The notes under the pieces: generated by a model
Seen by the model: the letters and a program-made list of their open reading frames with translations, nothing else
Told to the model about the DNA's origin: nothing
Databases searched by the model: none
Translations under genes and position numbers: made by a program
Shown: positions 9,322 through 17,245 of the stretch, piece by piece
Position numbering within the stretch: the stretch's first letter is position 1
Layout of the letters: each line of letters opens with the position of its first letter
Origin: Sediminibacterium ginsengisoli
GTDB lineage: Bacteria > Bacteroidota > Bacteroidia > Chitinophagales > Chitinophagaceae
Direction of reading: 5' to 3'
Assembly: GCA_945901845.1 (NCBI GenBank)
Contig: CAMDLR010000020.1
Span: 1-35,974 of the forward strand
Length of the DNA stretch: 35,974 nt

Positions 9322-10314
9322 CTATTGAACTGCAATTAATTGTTGTAAAACTTGATATGCTTTTTGACTATCCAAACTTTCTACCGCCGCCGCATAGGCA
9401 TCATTATAGGTACTGTATTTTTGGGTAGCAAATAAAGCAGCTGCTGCGTTGGCAAGTACTACGGCGTTTTGCGCCATAGTTCCTTCTCCTTTTATGATTT
9501 TTAAAAATATTTGGGCTGAAGCTTCTACGGTATCTCCACCCGCTAAATCTTCTGGAAAAACAATTCTTTTACCAAGCTCGTTCGCAGAAACGATACGCTC
9601 CCCTTTTGCTGTAAATATTTTAGTATCACTTGTTAATGAAATTTCGTCGTATCCATCTAGTCCATGTATGATCGTATAATTAATACCTTCTTCTTGTAAC
9701 AAATAATGATAAATTCTGGCCATTTCTAAACTGTACACCCCAATGAGCTGATGCGCTGGCTTTGCCGGATTCACAAGTGGTCCTAGCATATTAAAAAAAG
9801 TACGAACGCCTAGTTTTTTTCTGATAGGGCCAACTAGTTTTAGCGCTGGATGAAAAAGTGGTGCATGCAAAAAACAAATATTGGCGGCATCTAACTCTTG
9901 CTTTAACTCGTCTTCGTTATTTTTAAATACATACCCTAACTGCTCCATAACATTTGATGACCCACTAATGGTGCTTGCGCCATAGTTACCATGCTTGGCT
10001 ACTTTTTGACCTGCACCTGCCACTATAAAACAAGAAAGTGTAGAAATGTTAAACGTATTTTTTCCGTCGCCACCTGTACCTACAATATCGAGTAAATCAT
10101 ATGTATCTAATTGAATAGGAACCGCAAGTTCAAGTAGTGCCTCTCTAAAACCTTGCAACTCCGCAATGGTAATACTGCGCATTAAAAACACCGTCATTAA
10201 GGAGGCTAATTCGCTATCATTGTAGGCGCCCGAAGACATAGAAAGCAGTAAATCTTTAGCGGCTTCTCTAGAAAGTGTTTTATGCTCAAATAAATATTGT
10301 AAAATCTTTTTCAT
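9322..10314 (-). CDS. trpD: Anthranilate phosphoribosyltransferase
   Basis: 330 residues from the ATG at 10314 (MKKILQYLFEHKTLS...). The frame stays open to an ATG at 10389, but the extra 25 residues lie in the trpG 3' end and are not family-like. The PRPP-binding 'DIVGTGGDGKNTFNIST' loop and 'KHGNYGASTISGSSNVMEQLG' are diagnostic, and 'RTFFNMLGPLVNPA' is present. It is not fused to TrpG. The start overlaps the trpG stop by 4 bp (ATGA), indicating coupling. Confidence 0.96.
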   Translation of the reverse strand: MKKILQYLFEHKTLSREAAKDLLLSMSSGAYNDSELASLMTVFLMRSITIAELQGFREALLELAVPIQLDTYDLLDIVGTGGDGKNTFNISTLSCFIVAGAGQKVAKHGNYGASTISGSSNVMEQLGYVFKNNEDELKQELDAANICFLHAPLFHPALKLVGPIRKKLGVRTFFNMLGPLVNPAKPAHQLIGVYSLEMARIYHYLLQEEGINYTIIHGLDGYDEISLTSDTKIFTAKGERIVSANELGKRIVFPEDLAGGDTVEASAQIFLKIIKGEGTMAQNAVVLANAAAALFATQKYSTYNDAYAAAVESLDSQKAYQVLQQLIAVQ

Positions 10315-10877
10315 TTTAGTATCCAATTTTTTATAACCGTTTCGCCACATGGCGTTAACACACTTTCGGGATGGAATTGAACACCACAAACATCATAAGA
10401 CGCATGCTCAATAGCCATGATCAATCCGTTTTCATCGGTGGCCGTTACTTTAAGCACATCAGGCAGGTTCTTATTTGAAATAACCCAACTATGGTACCGC
10501 CCTACTTCGATGGAATGTTCTAATCCGTTAAATAAATAATTCGTGTTATCAATTGTAATGGGGGTTGCAACACCATGATATACCGTAGATAAATTTTCTA
10601 GGGTTGCGCCAAATACTTCACCAATGGCTTGATGACCAAGGCATACACCAAGTATCGATTTAGACGCGGCATACTGCTTAATTAACGGCAGTAGTAGTCC
10701 GGCTTCAGAAGGAATACCAGGGCCAGGAGATAAAATTATTTTATCATACCCTGCAACATCATCGAGATCCATTTGATCATTTCTAACAACCGTTACTTTT
10801 TGATTCGTTATATTTTCAACGAGGTGCACAAGGTTGTACGTAAATGAATCATAATTATCAAAAACCAATATTTTCAT
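10311..10877 (-). CDS. trpG: Anthranilate synthase component II (glutamine amidotransferase)
   Basis: 188 residues, starting 'MKILVFDNYDSFTYNLVHLVE'. It is a class I amidotransferase: Cys79 in 'GVCLGHQAIGE', His and Glu in 'GVQFHPESVLT', and 'SPGPGIPSEAG' for the oxyanion strand. It transfers glutamine ammonia to chorismate on TrpE. Family members (PabA) can also serve p-aminobenzoate synthesis; the position between trpE and trpD makes the tryptophan role primary. It lies 11 bp after trpE. Confidence 0.96.
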   Translation of the reverse strand: MKILVFDNYDSFTYNLVHLVENITNQKVTVVRNDQMDLDDVAGYDKIILSPGPGIPSEAGLLLPLIKQYAASKSILGVCLGHQAIGEVFGATLENLSTVYHGVATPITIDNTNYLFNGLEHSIEVGRYHSWVISNKNLPDVLKVTATDENGLIMAIEHASYDVCGVQFHPESVLTPCGETVIKNWILK

Positions 10878-10888
10878 ACCAACTACTT

Positions 10889-12295
10889 TTATATTCCAGC
10901 AGCTAAAACCACTGCTTGTTTTAATGCATTTAATTTGTTGTTGACTTCTTGTAATTCACTTTCAGGATTGGAAGAAACCACCACACCTGCGCCTGCTTGG
11001 TAGTAAAGCGTATTGTCTTTACTTAAAAAGCTTCGAATCATGATAGCATGGTTAAAATCACCGTTGAATCCTACAAAACCAATAGCGCCACCATAATAGC
11101 CACGTGCCGTTGATTCCAAACCGTCAATAATCTCCAATGCCTTAAATTTAGGCGCGCCACTTAAAGTGCCAGCAGGAAATGTTTGCGCTAATACACTAAA
11201 CGGATTTGCATCCTTCCCTAAGGTTCCTACAACTTCGCTCACTAAATGAATCACATGCGAATAAAATTTTACCTGCTTGAACTGACTTACTGTTACCGCA
11301 GTACAAGACCTACTCAAATCATTACGGGCAAGATCCACTAGCATCACATGCTCGGCGTTTTCTTTTGCGTCTTCTAATAATTTTGCAGAAAGTGCTTTAT
11401 CTTCTTCATCATTCCCTGTTCTTTTAAATGTACCTGCAATGGGATGCATGACTGCTTTGTTGTTACGCACAATTAGTTGCGCTTCAGGAGAAGAACCCAT
11501 CAATTTATAATCACCATAATCAAAGAAAAATAAATAGGGTGAAGGGTTTACGCTTCGAAGCGCCCTGTACACATTAAACTCATCCCCTTTAAAGGATTGC
11601 TCAAAACGTCTACTAAGTACAATTTGAAAAACATCGCCACGTAAACAGTGTTGAATACCCTTTTCAACCATGGCCTTATATGCCTCGTCTGAAACGTTTG
11701 AACGCTCATCATCAACAGGGGTAAATGGAAATTGTGGTACGTCTTTATTTCGAATGAGGGATTCAATGAGTGAAGTGTCGGCCTGTTCGTTCGCTAACAA
11801 ATTTTGACAAATAAAGAGTTCGTCTTTATAATGATCAAATACGATTACGTACTGGTACAACCGGTAACGAATGAGCGGAACATTTGTTTTTTTCGCATCA
11901 GCAAACGAAATAGTTTCAAATAATGGAATGGCATCGAAACTAGTGTAACCAAATAAGCCTTGTGCGAAACTTGTTTCTTTGTGCGCATGGGGTACTACTT
12001 GATAGCCCTGCATATAGCTCCACAACTGATTGTCAATTTGAGCCGTAGTTACATGCTGCTTTATTGGATCTTGATTTGGATACTTAATTTCGATTGTTTT
12101 TGCATCCTTCACTTCAATACCACCAATAGCACCTATACAAATAAATGAGTAGCTATTTTCAGCTACATGCGCATCGGTGCTTTCCAATAAAATAGTGTCT
12201 CTAAACCGGTCTCTTAGACGCAGGTAAATACTAACGGGCGTATACACATCCGCTAACATTCTTTTACTCTCTGTACGTAAATCAATTTTCTTCAT
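10889..12295 (-). CDS. trpE: Anthranilate synthase component I
   Basis: 468 residues. The N-terminal region contains the tryptophan feedback-inhibition motif LLES-x10-S (residues 36-50), so allosteric control by tryptophan is likely retained. The C-terminal chorismate-binding domain shows 'HPIAGTFKRTG', 'HVMLVDLARNDLSR', 'FPAGTLSGAPKFKALEIID' and 'YYGGAIGF'. It converts chorismate and ammonia to anthranilate and pyruvate. Its start codon lies about 11 nt beyond the U-tract of the attenuator terminator, so expression depends on read-through of that structure. It is the first enzyme gene of the trp-his string. Confidence 0.97.
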   Translation of the reverse strand: MKKIDLRTESKRMLADVYTPVSIYLRLRDRFRDTILLESTDAHVAENSYSFICIGAIGGIEVKDAKTIEIKYPNQDPIKQHVTTAQIDNQLWSYMQGYQVVPHAHKETSFAQGLFGYTSFDAIPLFETISFADAKKTNVPLIRYRLYQYVIVFDHYKDELFICQNLLANEQADTSLIESLIRNKDVPQFPFTPVDDERSNVSDEAYKAMVEKGIQHCLRGDVFQIVLSRRFEQSFKGDEFNVYRALRSVNPSPYLFFFDYGDYKLMGSSPEAQLIVRNNKAVMHPIAGTFKRTGNDEEDKALSAKLLEDAKENAEHVMLVDLARNDLSRSCTAVTVSQFKQVKFYSHVIHLVSEVVGTLGKDANPFSVLAQTFPAGTLSGAPKFKALEIIDGLESTARGYYGGAIGFVGFNGDFNHAIMIRSFLSKDNTLYYQAGAGVVVSSNPESELQEVNNKLNALKQAVVLAAGI

Positions 12296-12306
12296 AGGTC
12301 ACAAAT

Positions 12307-12335
12307 AAAAAACCCCGACTTATAATGGTCGGGGC
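12307..12335 (-). terminator. trp attenuator terminator hairpin
   Basis: On the minus strand a 7-bp GC-rich stem (CCCCGAC, 12334-12328, with GTCGGGG, 12319-12313) with an 8-nt loop is followed by six T (12312-12307). It lies between the trpL leader ORF and trpE. The shape is a classic intrinsic terminator and the location is that of a transcription attenuator. Confidence 0.9.
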
Positions 12336-12382
12336 TTTTGAAATTATTCAAAAAGTAGTGAACAGGCCATTACAATCCCCGA
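12329..12382 (-). promoter_or_regulatory. trp antiterminator pairing region
   Basis: TCGGGG inside the leader ORF (12382-12377, codons for Asn-Arg-Gly) repeats the 3' arm of the terminator stem. It can therefore pair with CCCCGA (12334-12329), which is the terminator's 5' arm. The linker holds its own hairpin (TTTTGAA 12353-12347, loop TAAT, TTCAAAA 12342-12336), which would bring the two arms together. A ribosome stalled at the Trp codons leaves TCGGGG free and permits antitermination; one that reaches the stop at 12370 covers it. Pairing is read from sequence; the mechanism is inferred. Confidence 0.75.
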
Positions 12383-12429
12383 TTGGAGTTAGTATGCCAC
12401 CACCACTTGTTATTTAATAGTTGAATCAT
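12370..12429 (-). CDS. trpL: trp operon leader peptide with three tandem Trp codons
   Basis: A 19-codon ORF, MIQLLNNKWWWHTNSNRGL, with TGG-TGG-TGG at 12405-12397. It starts 44 bp after the ispD stop and ends 74 bp before trpE. It is too short for normal gene calling, but three consecutive Trp codons, directly upstream of a hairpin-T6 terminator and trpE, are the hallmark of a ribosome-mediated trp attenuator. Stalling at these codons when charged tRNA-Trp is scarce would favour expression of trpEGDCFBA and, by read-through, hisHAFIE. The peptide itself is not expected to have a function. I see no Shine-Dalgarno sequence; translation may start close to the transcript's 5' end. Confidence 0.9.
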   Translation of the reverse strand: MIQLLNNKWWWHTNSNRGL

Positions 12430-12434
12430 GATTA

Positions 12435-12442
12435 CAAATTTA
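12435..12442 (-). promoter_or_regulatory. Possible -7 element of the trp promoter
   Basis: TAAATTTG fits the Bacteroidota TAnnTTTG -7 consensus, in the 44-bp gap between ispD and trpL. No good TTTG lies about 19 nt upstream; the nearest sequence there is CTGG. Transcription from it would begin almost at the trpL ATG. A 10-bp perfect palindrome (GCATTAATGC, 12454-12463) lies just upstream and could be an operator. Weak call. Confidence 0.4.
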
Positions 12443-12473
12443 AGAAATATTGAGCATTAATGCCAGTTTTTTT

Positions 12474-13136
12474 CTAAAAAAGGGATTCCGCAACAATTAA
12501 ATCTTGTGGGCGTGTAATTTTAAGGTTGCTATACTCCCCTTCTATTAAACGAACCGAATGTCCAGCCGCTTCCACCACCGTTGCTTCATCGGTAAAGCTA
12601 GCTTGGTAGGGCTGTTCGAAAGCAGGCAATAAAACCCTGCTTAAAAATGTTTGTGGTGTTTGTATGATTTTTACCCCGTTTCGGTCAATTACCTGGTGCG
12701 ATTCACCGGATACGAGCCTAATACTATCAGTAGCTGTTACTGCTGGAATTGCAGACCCATATATCAAAGCCTCTTCGTAGCACTTTCTAATAAGATCACT
12801 AGATACCAAACACCTAACACCATCGTGAACAAAAATCACGCCTGGCTCTTTAACCGTCTGTAACCCATTTTTTACAGATTCAAAACGAGTAGCTCCACCC
12901 TCCACAAATTGTATATGCGCAAGTTGAGCTGTTTCAAAATAAGTAGCTGCTTCACCAATATAGGATGCAGGCAATACAAGCACAATTTGAATATCGTAGT
13001 AGGCGTAAAAGAACTGTTGAACAGTATGCCATATAATGGGTTTGCCCTTCAAATGCAAAAACTGCTTAGGCACAGCAGTACCCATTCTTACACCTGACCC
13101 ACCCGCAACAATTACAGCCGTTTTTTTCATTGTCAT
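12474..13136 (-). CDS. ispD: 2-C-methyl-D-erythritol 4-phosphate cytidylyltransferase
   Basis: 220 residues. The nucleotide-binding start 'AVIVAGGSGVRMGTAVPKQFLHLKGKPI' and later 'FVHDGVRCLVSSDLI' and 'FTDEATVVEAAGH' match IspD of the MEP isoprenoid pathway, which transfers CMP onto methylerythritol phosphate. Two ATGs six bases apart (13136 and 13130) are both plausible; the first follows the asparaginase stop directly. It lies downstream of the asparaginase gene in the same direction and 44 bp before trpL. I see no terminator between ispD and trpL, so some read-through into the trp leader is possible. Confidence 0.93.
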   Translation of the reverse strand: MTMKKTAVIVAGGSGVRMGTAVPKQFLHLKGKPIIWHTVQQFFYAYYDIQIVLVLPASYIGEAATYFETAQLAHIQFVEGGATRFESVKNGLQTVKEPGVIFVHDGVRCLVSSDLIRKCYEEALIYGSAIPAVTATDSIRLVSGESHQVIDRNGVKIIQTPQTFLSRVLLPAFEQPYQASFTDEATVVEAAGHSVRLIEGEYSNLKITRPQDLIVAESLF

Positions 13137-14084
13137 TTATTTATAAATAGCGGTAGCCGATTCGCCTTTACTATTTTTAAAAGCCCTATACATTCCAGCG
13201 CTATTAAATACCATAGCTGTATTGCCTTTAGCATCCACCCCAATCATACCACCCTCACCATTTAATGCCATTAATTTTTCATGCACCACCACTTCCATAG
13301 CGGCTTGCAAACTAAGGCCTTTATATTCCATTAAGCAGCTAACATCGTATGCAGCTACTGATCGAATAAACATTTCACCATGACCCGTACAACTAATGGC
13401 GCAGGTTTTATTGTTGGCATAAGTTCCACTACCAATAATAGGACTATCTCCAATACGTCCATATTTTTTATTGGTCATACCACCTGTAGATGTTGCTCCT
13501 GCAATATTTCCTTTGCTATCACAGGCTACTGCGCCCACCGTACCAAATTTTTTATCCTTTAATAATTCCTCTAAATGATGATTGGTATGATCTAATGAAT
13601 AGGCATCAGAATCGCGAATGGCTTTCCACTGGTCATATCTGAATTGAGAATAAAAATATTCGTCAGGTGCTAACACAACACCTTGTTTGATCGCAAAATC
13701 ATTGGCACCTTTACCACTTAAAAAAACGTGATTACTATTACGCATTACTTCGGTAGCGAGTTGAATGGGATTTTTAACATTACGAACAGCAGCGATAGCG
13801 CCAGCTTCAAGGGTGGCTCCATCCATAATGGCAGCATCCATTTCTTGTAATCCCTTTTTAGTAAATACGCTACCTTTTCCAGCGTTGAATAAAATATTAT
13901 TTTCTAAGGTAAAAATAGATGCTTGTATGGCATCCACTGCCGTACCACCATTTTGCAAAATGGAATAACCAGCATCCAAGGCTTCTTGTAATCCGTTTTG
14001 GTAAGCTTGTTCTAATTCGGGAGACATATCGGCTTTCAAAATAGTGCCTGCTCCCCCATGTATAACCAATGAAAATTGTTGCAT
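13137..14084 (-). CDS. Isoaspartyl peptidase / plant-type L-asparaginase (Ntn hydrolase)
   Basis: 315 residues. The N-terminal 'LVIHGGAGTI' and the autoprocessing site 'KKFGTVGAVACDSKG' are family hallmarks; cleavage before Thr182 would expose the N-terminal nucleophile. 'TSTGGMTNKKYGRIGDSPIIGSGTYA' and 'CTGHGE' supply the substrate-binding residues. There is no signal peptide, so it is probably cytoplasmic, unlike many exported relatives. Known activities are cleavage of beta-aspartyl peptides and asparagine. It is 11 bp downstream of the heptose kinase gene and adjacent to ispD, with no functional link to either that I can see. Confidence 0.92.
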   Translation of the reverse strand: MQQFSLVIHGGAGTILKADMSPELEQAYQNGLQEALDAGYSILQNGGTAVDAIQASIFTLENNILFNAGKGSVFTKKGLQEMDAAIMDGATLEAGAIAAVRNVKNPIQLATEVMRNSNHVFLSGKGANDFAIKQGVVLAPDEYFYSQFRYDQWKAIRDSDAYSLDHTNHHLEELLKDKKFGTVGAVACDSKGNIAGATSTGGMTNKKYGRIGDSPIIGSGTYANNKTCAISCTGHGEMFIRSVAAYDVSCLMEYKGLSLQAAMEVVVHEKLMALNGEGGMIGVDAKGNTAMVFNSAGMYRAFKNSKGESATAIYK

Positions 14085-14095
14085 CGTTTACTATT

Positions 14096-15088
14096 TTATT
14101 TATCCAATAGTAGTTTACATTCTGCTAGTAAATGTGCTTTATTGATGGCTGCAGTGCCTACTTCTTCACAAACAAGTCCACCAGCAATATTGGCCATTTC
14201 GGTGGCGAGTTCAATATTTTTTGTTGCTGCATACACAAGTGAAGCAACTGCAATAACAGTATCACCTGCGCCACTTACATCTGCAATAGATCTAACATGT
14301 GTAGGAATAATTTTTGCCGTATCGCCGGTATCAAAAAACATTCCTTTTTCTGATAAAGTAATGAGTGATATTTGATGTGCTAAATGCGTTTGAATTGCTG
14401 CATGAACCGCTCTTAAATTTTCGAGTGTAACCGAAGCAATAGGAACTTGCAATCCTTCTTTTACTTCTTTTAAATTAGGCTTAAATAATGTTACCCCTTT
14501 GTAGGCTAAAAAATTATTTTTTTTAGGATCCACAGACATTACAATATTTCGCTCCAAACAAGCAGCAATAGCCGCTTTAATAAATGTTGGCGTTAATACA
14601 CCCTTGTCATAATCTTCAAAAATTACCACATCCGGTTTTTTAGCATCTAAACAAAAAGTGAATTTTTGTAGTAATACCTTTTCAATATCGCTACTAATGG
14701 GTGTTGTAATTTCTGCATCTAGTCGCATCATTTGCTGGTTGCGACTCATGACGCGCGTTTTATTGGTTGTAATGCGCGAATCATGCGTTAATAAATAACT
14801 GGTGTCGATGTGTTGTGCCTCAAAAAGTGATTGGAGTAATATACCATCAGGATCTGTACCAATTACGGATACAATAGTTGTTTGCGCACCCAGTGCTACT
14901 GTATTTAAAGCAACATTGGCAGCACCACCCACGCGGTGTTCTTTACGCTGCAGTGCAACGACCGGCACAGGCGCTTCGGGAGATATACGGTCTACCTGAC
15001 CCCACCAATAGGTATCAAGCATTACATCGCCTATGATTACAACTTTTAGTTCGTTGAAGTCTTTAAAAAGTTGGTCAAAATTTGTCAT
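14096..15088 (-). CDS. rfaE1: D-glycero-beta-D-manno-heptose-7-phosphate kinase (HldE kinase-domain protein)
   Basis: 330 residues, a PfkB/ribokinase-fold protein. 'VVIIGDVMLDTYWWGQVDRISPEAPVPVV' at the N-terminus and 'HRVGGAANVALNTVALGA' (residues 51-68) are characteristic of the HldE kinase domain. The catalytic base is Asp276 in 'SGAGDTVIAV'. The C-terminal adenylyltransferase domain of bifunctional HldE is absent, so a separate RfaE2-type gene is expected elsewhere. The role is phosphorylation of heptose-7-phosphate at C1 for ADP-heptose, a lipopolysaccharide-core precursor. It starts 2 bp after the permease stop. Confidence 0.92.
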   Translation of the reverse strand: MTNFDQLFKDFNELKVVIIGDVMLDTYWWGQVDRISPEAPVPVVALQRKEHRVGGAANVALNTVALGAQTTIVSVIGTDPDGILLQSLFEAQHIDTSYLLTHDSRITTNKTRVMSRNQQMMRLDAEITTPISSDIEKVLLQKFTFCLDAKKPDVVIFEDYDKGVLTPTFIKAAIAACLERNIVMSVDPKKNNFLAYKGVTLFKPNLKEVKEGLQVPIASVTLENLRAVHAAIQTHLAHQISLITLSEKGMFFDTGDTAKIIPTHVRSIADVSGAGDTVIAVASLVYAATKNIELATEMANIAGGLVCEEVGTAAINKAHLLAECKLLLDK

Positions 15089-15090
15089 GT

Positions 15091-16506
15091 TTATTTTTTA
15101 TTACTTCGCACTGCAAGGTAATACAAAGGAATACCTAATAGTGCAATGATAAGCCCAGGCCATGTAAAATTAGGCTTATAAATGATCAATAATACACAAA
15201 ACAGGGTTCCCATGATCACATAAATTGCGGGTAAAACAGGGTAACCCACCGCTTTGTAAGGGCGTTCGATATCAGGGCGCTTTTTGCGTAAAATAAAGAT
15301 GCCTATAATGGTTAAAACATAAAAGATCACTACAATAAAAGAAACCATATCAAGTAGGTCACCATATTTACCACTCAAGCAAAGTAAGGCAGCTACCACA
15401 CACTGAGCCCACAAAGCCCACTCTGGTACCGCATTTTTATTAAGTGTAGAAGCTTTCTTGAAAAACAAACCATCCTGCGCCATGGTATAATACACACGCG
15501 CTCCAGCTAAAATAAGTCCGTTGTTACAACCAAAGGTTGATATCATAATCATAACTGCAATTACATAGGTTCCAATGTTACCAAAAATTGCATTAGATGC
15601 AGAAACTGCTACCCTGTCTGCGGGTGCATGTGCAATGTCATTTAAAGGAAGTACACTGATATACATTAAATTAGCAGACACATAAATAATGGTAACAATT
15701 AGCGTACCTAAAAATAAACTTAACCCAATGTTGCGTTTAGGATTTTTAATTTCCCCAGCAATAAATGTTACGTTATTCCATGCATCACTACTAAAAATAG
15801 AACCTACCATAGAAGCTGCAATAGCGCCAAAAATTGCGAGGCCAATAACCGGTGTGGTACTATTATCTGCAGCAACAGTTTTCATGCTCCAAGCGTCTTG
15901 CCAATTGGCATTCCAAATTTCTGATTTTGCTGCAAGTAAAAAACCAAAACCAATAAGGCCAAATAATGAAACGAGTTTTGTGACTGTAAAAGTGGTTTGA
16001 ATGAGCTTGCCACCCTGCACCCCTTTGGTATTGATATAGGTTAATAAGATAATGATGGCAATGGAAACGAGCTGGGCGGGATATATTTTTAGAAACCCAG
16101 CTTGAAAAATAATATTGGCATCCGTCATTTCTAATGCAGGAAAAAAATAGCCAGCAAATTTACTAAAGGCAACACCTACCGCTGCTATAGTACCTGTTTG
16201 AATCACCGAAAAAAAGCTCCAACCATATAAAAAACCCAGCAATGGATTGTACGACTCTTTAAGGTACACATACTGGCCACCTGCCTTTGGGAACATAGCA
16301 CTTAGCTCGCCATAACTTAAGGCCGCTGTAAGGGTCATAAAGCCCGTAATTAACCAAATAGCTACTAGCCAACCCGCTGAACCCACATTGCGGGTAATAT
16401 CGGCACTTACAATAAAAATACCAGAACCAATCATGCTACCTGCAACAATCATGGTAGCGTCAAATAATCCAAGAGATGGTTTAAATTCGGGTGTCGTTGT
16501 ACGCAT
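15091..16506 (-). CDS. APC-superfamily amino-acid permease
   Basis: 471 residues with about 12 hydrophobic segments. TM1 carries the unwound-helix motif 'VAGSMIGSGIFIVSADI' (near residues 20-37), which binds the amino-acid backbone in this superfamily. 'GGQYVYLKESYNPLLGFLYGW' and 'NVTFIAGEIKNPKRNIGLSL' are further APC signatures, resembling the LAT-like/SteT group. It acts in the inner membrane; substrate and direction cannot be told. The start is fixed by the conserved N-terminal 'PSLGLFDATMIV'. Its ATG directly abuts the T-run of a strong terminator hairpin belonging to the upstream skp-like gene, so there is no room for an ordinary promoter. Confidence 0.9.
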   Translation of the reverse strand: MRTTTPEFKPSLGLFDATMIVAGSMIGSGIFIVSADITRNVGSAGWLVAIWLITGFMTLTAALSYGELSAMFPKAGGQYVYLKESYNPLLGFLYGWSFFSVIQTGTIAAVGVAFSKFAGYFFPALEMTDANIIFQAGFLKIYPAQLVSIAIIILLTYINTKGVQGGKLIQTTFTVTKLVSLFGLIGFGFLLAAKSEIWNANWQDAWSMKTVAADNSTTPVIGLAIFGAIAASMVGSIFSSDAWNNVTFIAGEIKNPKRNIGLSLFLGTLIVTIIYVSANLMYISVLPLNDIAHAPADRVAVSASNAIFGNIGTYVIAVMIMISTFGCNNGLILAGARVYYTMAQDGLFFKKASTLNKNAVPEWALWAQCVVAALLCLSGKYGDLLDMVSFIVVIFYVLTIIGIFILRKKRPDIERPYKAVGYPVLPAIYVIMGTLFCVLLIIYKPNFTWPGLIIALLGIPLYYLAVRSNKK

Positions 16507-16537
16507 AAAAAAAGTTCTGTTGTTTAAAACAGAACTT
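16507..16537 (-). terminator. Intrinsic terminator after the skp-like gene
   Basis: A perfect 10-bp stem on the minus strand (AAGTTCTGTT 16537-16528, with AACAGAACTT 16521-16512) with a 6-nt loop, followed by a T-run (16513-16507, partly in the stem). It ends exactly at the base before the permease ATG. Confidence 0.85.
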
Positions 16538-16569
16538 CAAGATAATTAAAAAAATAAGAAATCAGATGG

Positions 16570-17157
16570 CTATTTTTTTGCTTTATACAAATCATTTAAA
16601 CCCTTAACAAGATCTGTAGTGATATCGTAGGCAGTATCTTTGTAATACATGGAAAGCATATCTGAATTATTACCCAAAATAAAAGCATACCCTTTAGCCT
16701 TGTTATATTCCGCTAAATAATCGGTAATTTTTTTCTTCACGTCTTGTAATTTTTTCATACTCTCATCCTGCATTTCATTATTCATCATTTGCTCCTTGCT
16801 CTTAAATGTCTTATCCATTTGTTGAAGCTCTTGCTGCTTAGCATTTACTTCTGCTTCTGACATGCTCTGGCCATTTTTTTGTAACGCTTGGTACTTGGCT
16901 GCAAATAATTCTTTTAACTGATTAAGCTCGTTATTGTTTTTCTGAGCCTTAGCTTGAATAGAATTACTCACTTCTTTGTAGTAATCAAATTGAGACTCTA
17001 CCGAATCAATTTCAAAATAGGCGATTCTAAAATCGCCCCCTGCAACCGATTTAGATGTAGAAGCTACAACAGGTTTAGATCCACTAAATTGAAAATAGAA
17101 CAAAACTGCTACGGCAATTCCGAGAACAACATTTAAAATGGTATTGATATTTTTCAT
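16570..17157 (-). CDS. Skp/OmpH-like periplasmic chaperone
   Basis: 195 residues. A hydrophobic N-terminal segment (about residues 6-24, 'ILNVVLGIAVAVLFYFQF') acts as signal or anchor. It is followed by the family's 'RIAYFEIDSVESQFDYYKEV' strand and a long Gln/Lys-rich coiled coil (about 60-150), ending with 'GYAFILGNNSDMLSMYY'. This matches the OmpH/Skp family of holdase chaperones for outer-membrane proteins. The N-terminal segment has no obvious cleavage site, so membrane anchoring is possible. It is separated from rpoC by a hairpin and from the permease by a strong terminator. Confidence 0.85.
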   Translation of the reverse strand: MKNINTILNVVLGIAVAVLFYFQFSGSKPVVASTSKSVAGGDFRIAYFEIDSVESQFDYYKEVSNSIQAKAQKNNNELNQLKELFAAKYQALQKNGQSMSEAEVNAKQQELQQMDKTFKSKEQMMNNEMQDESMKKLQDVKKKITDYLAEYNKAKGYAFILGNNSDMLSMYYKDTAYDITTDLVKGLNDLYKAKK

Positions 17158-17183
17158 GTAACGAATTTATATATTTTTTACAT

Positions 17184-17222
17184 TAAAAGTAAAAGTAGAA
17201 AGTGTTAGCTTCCTACTTTTAC
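17184..17222 (-). terminator. Probable terminator after rpoC
   Basis: A 10-bp perfect stem (GTAAAAGTAG 17222-17213, with CTACTTTTAC 17198-17189), extended by a few pairs inside and followed by a short TTTT run. The stem is AT-rich and the T-run is weak, so termination may be partial. Confidence 0.6.
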
Positions 17223-17245
17223 AAAATTATTAAGATAATGAACTA

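Noticed and set aside
10315..10389. N-terminal extension of trpD to an upstream ATG
   Set aside because: The extra residues lie in the trpG 3' end and are not TrpD-like; the ATGA overlap start at 10314 fits the operon pattern.
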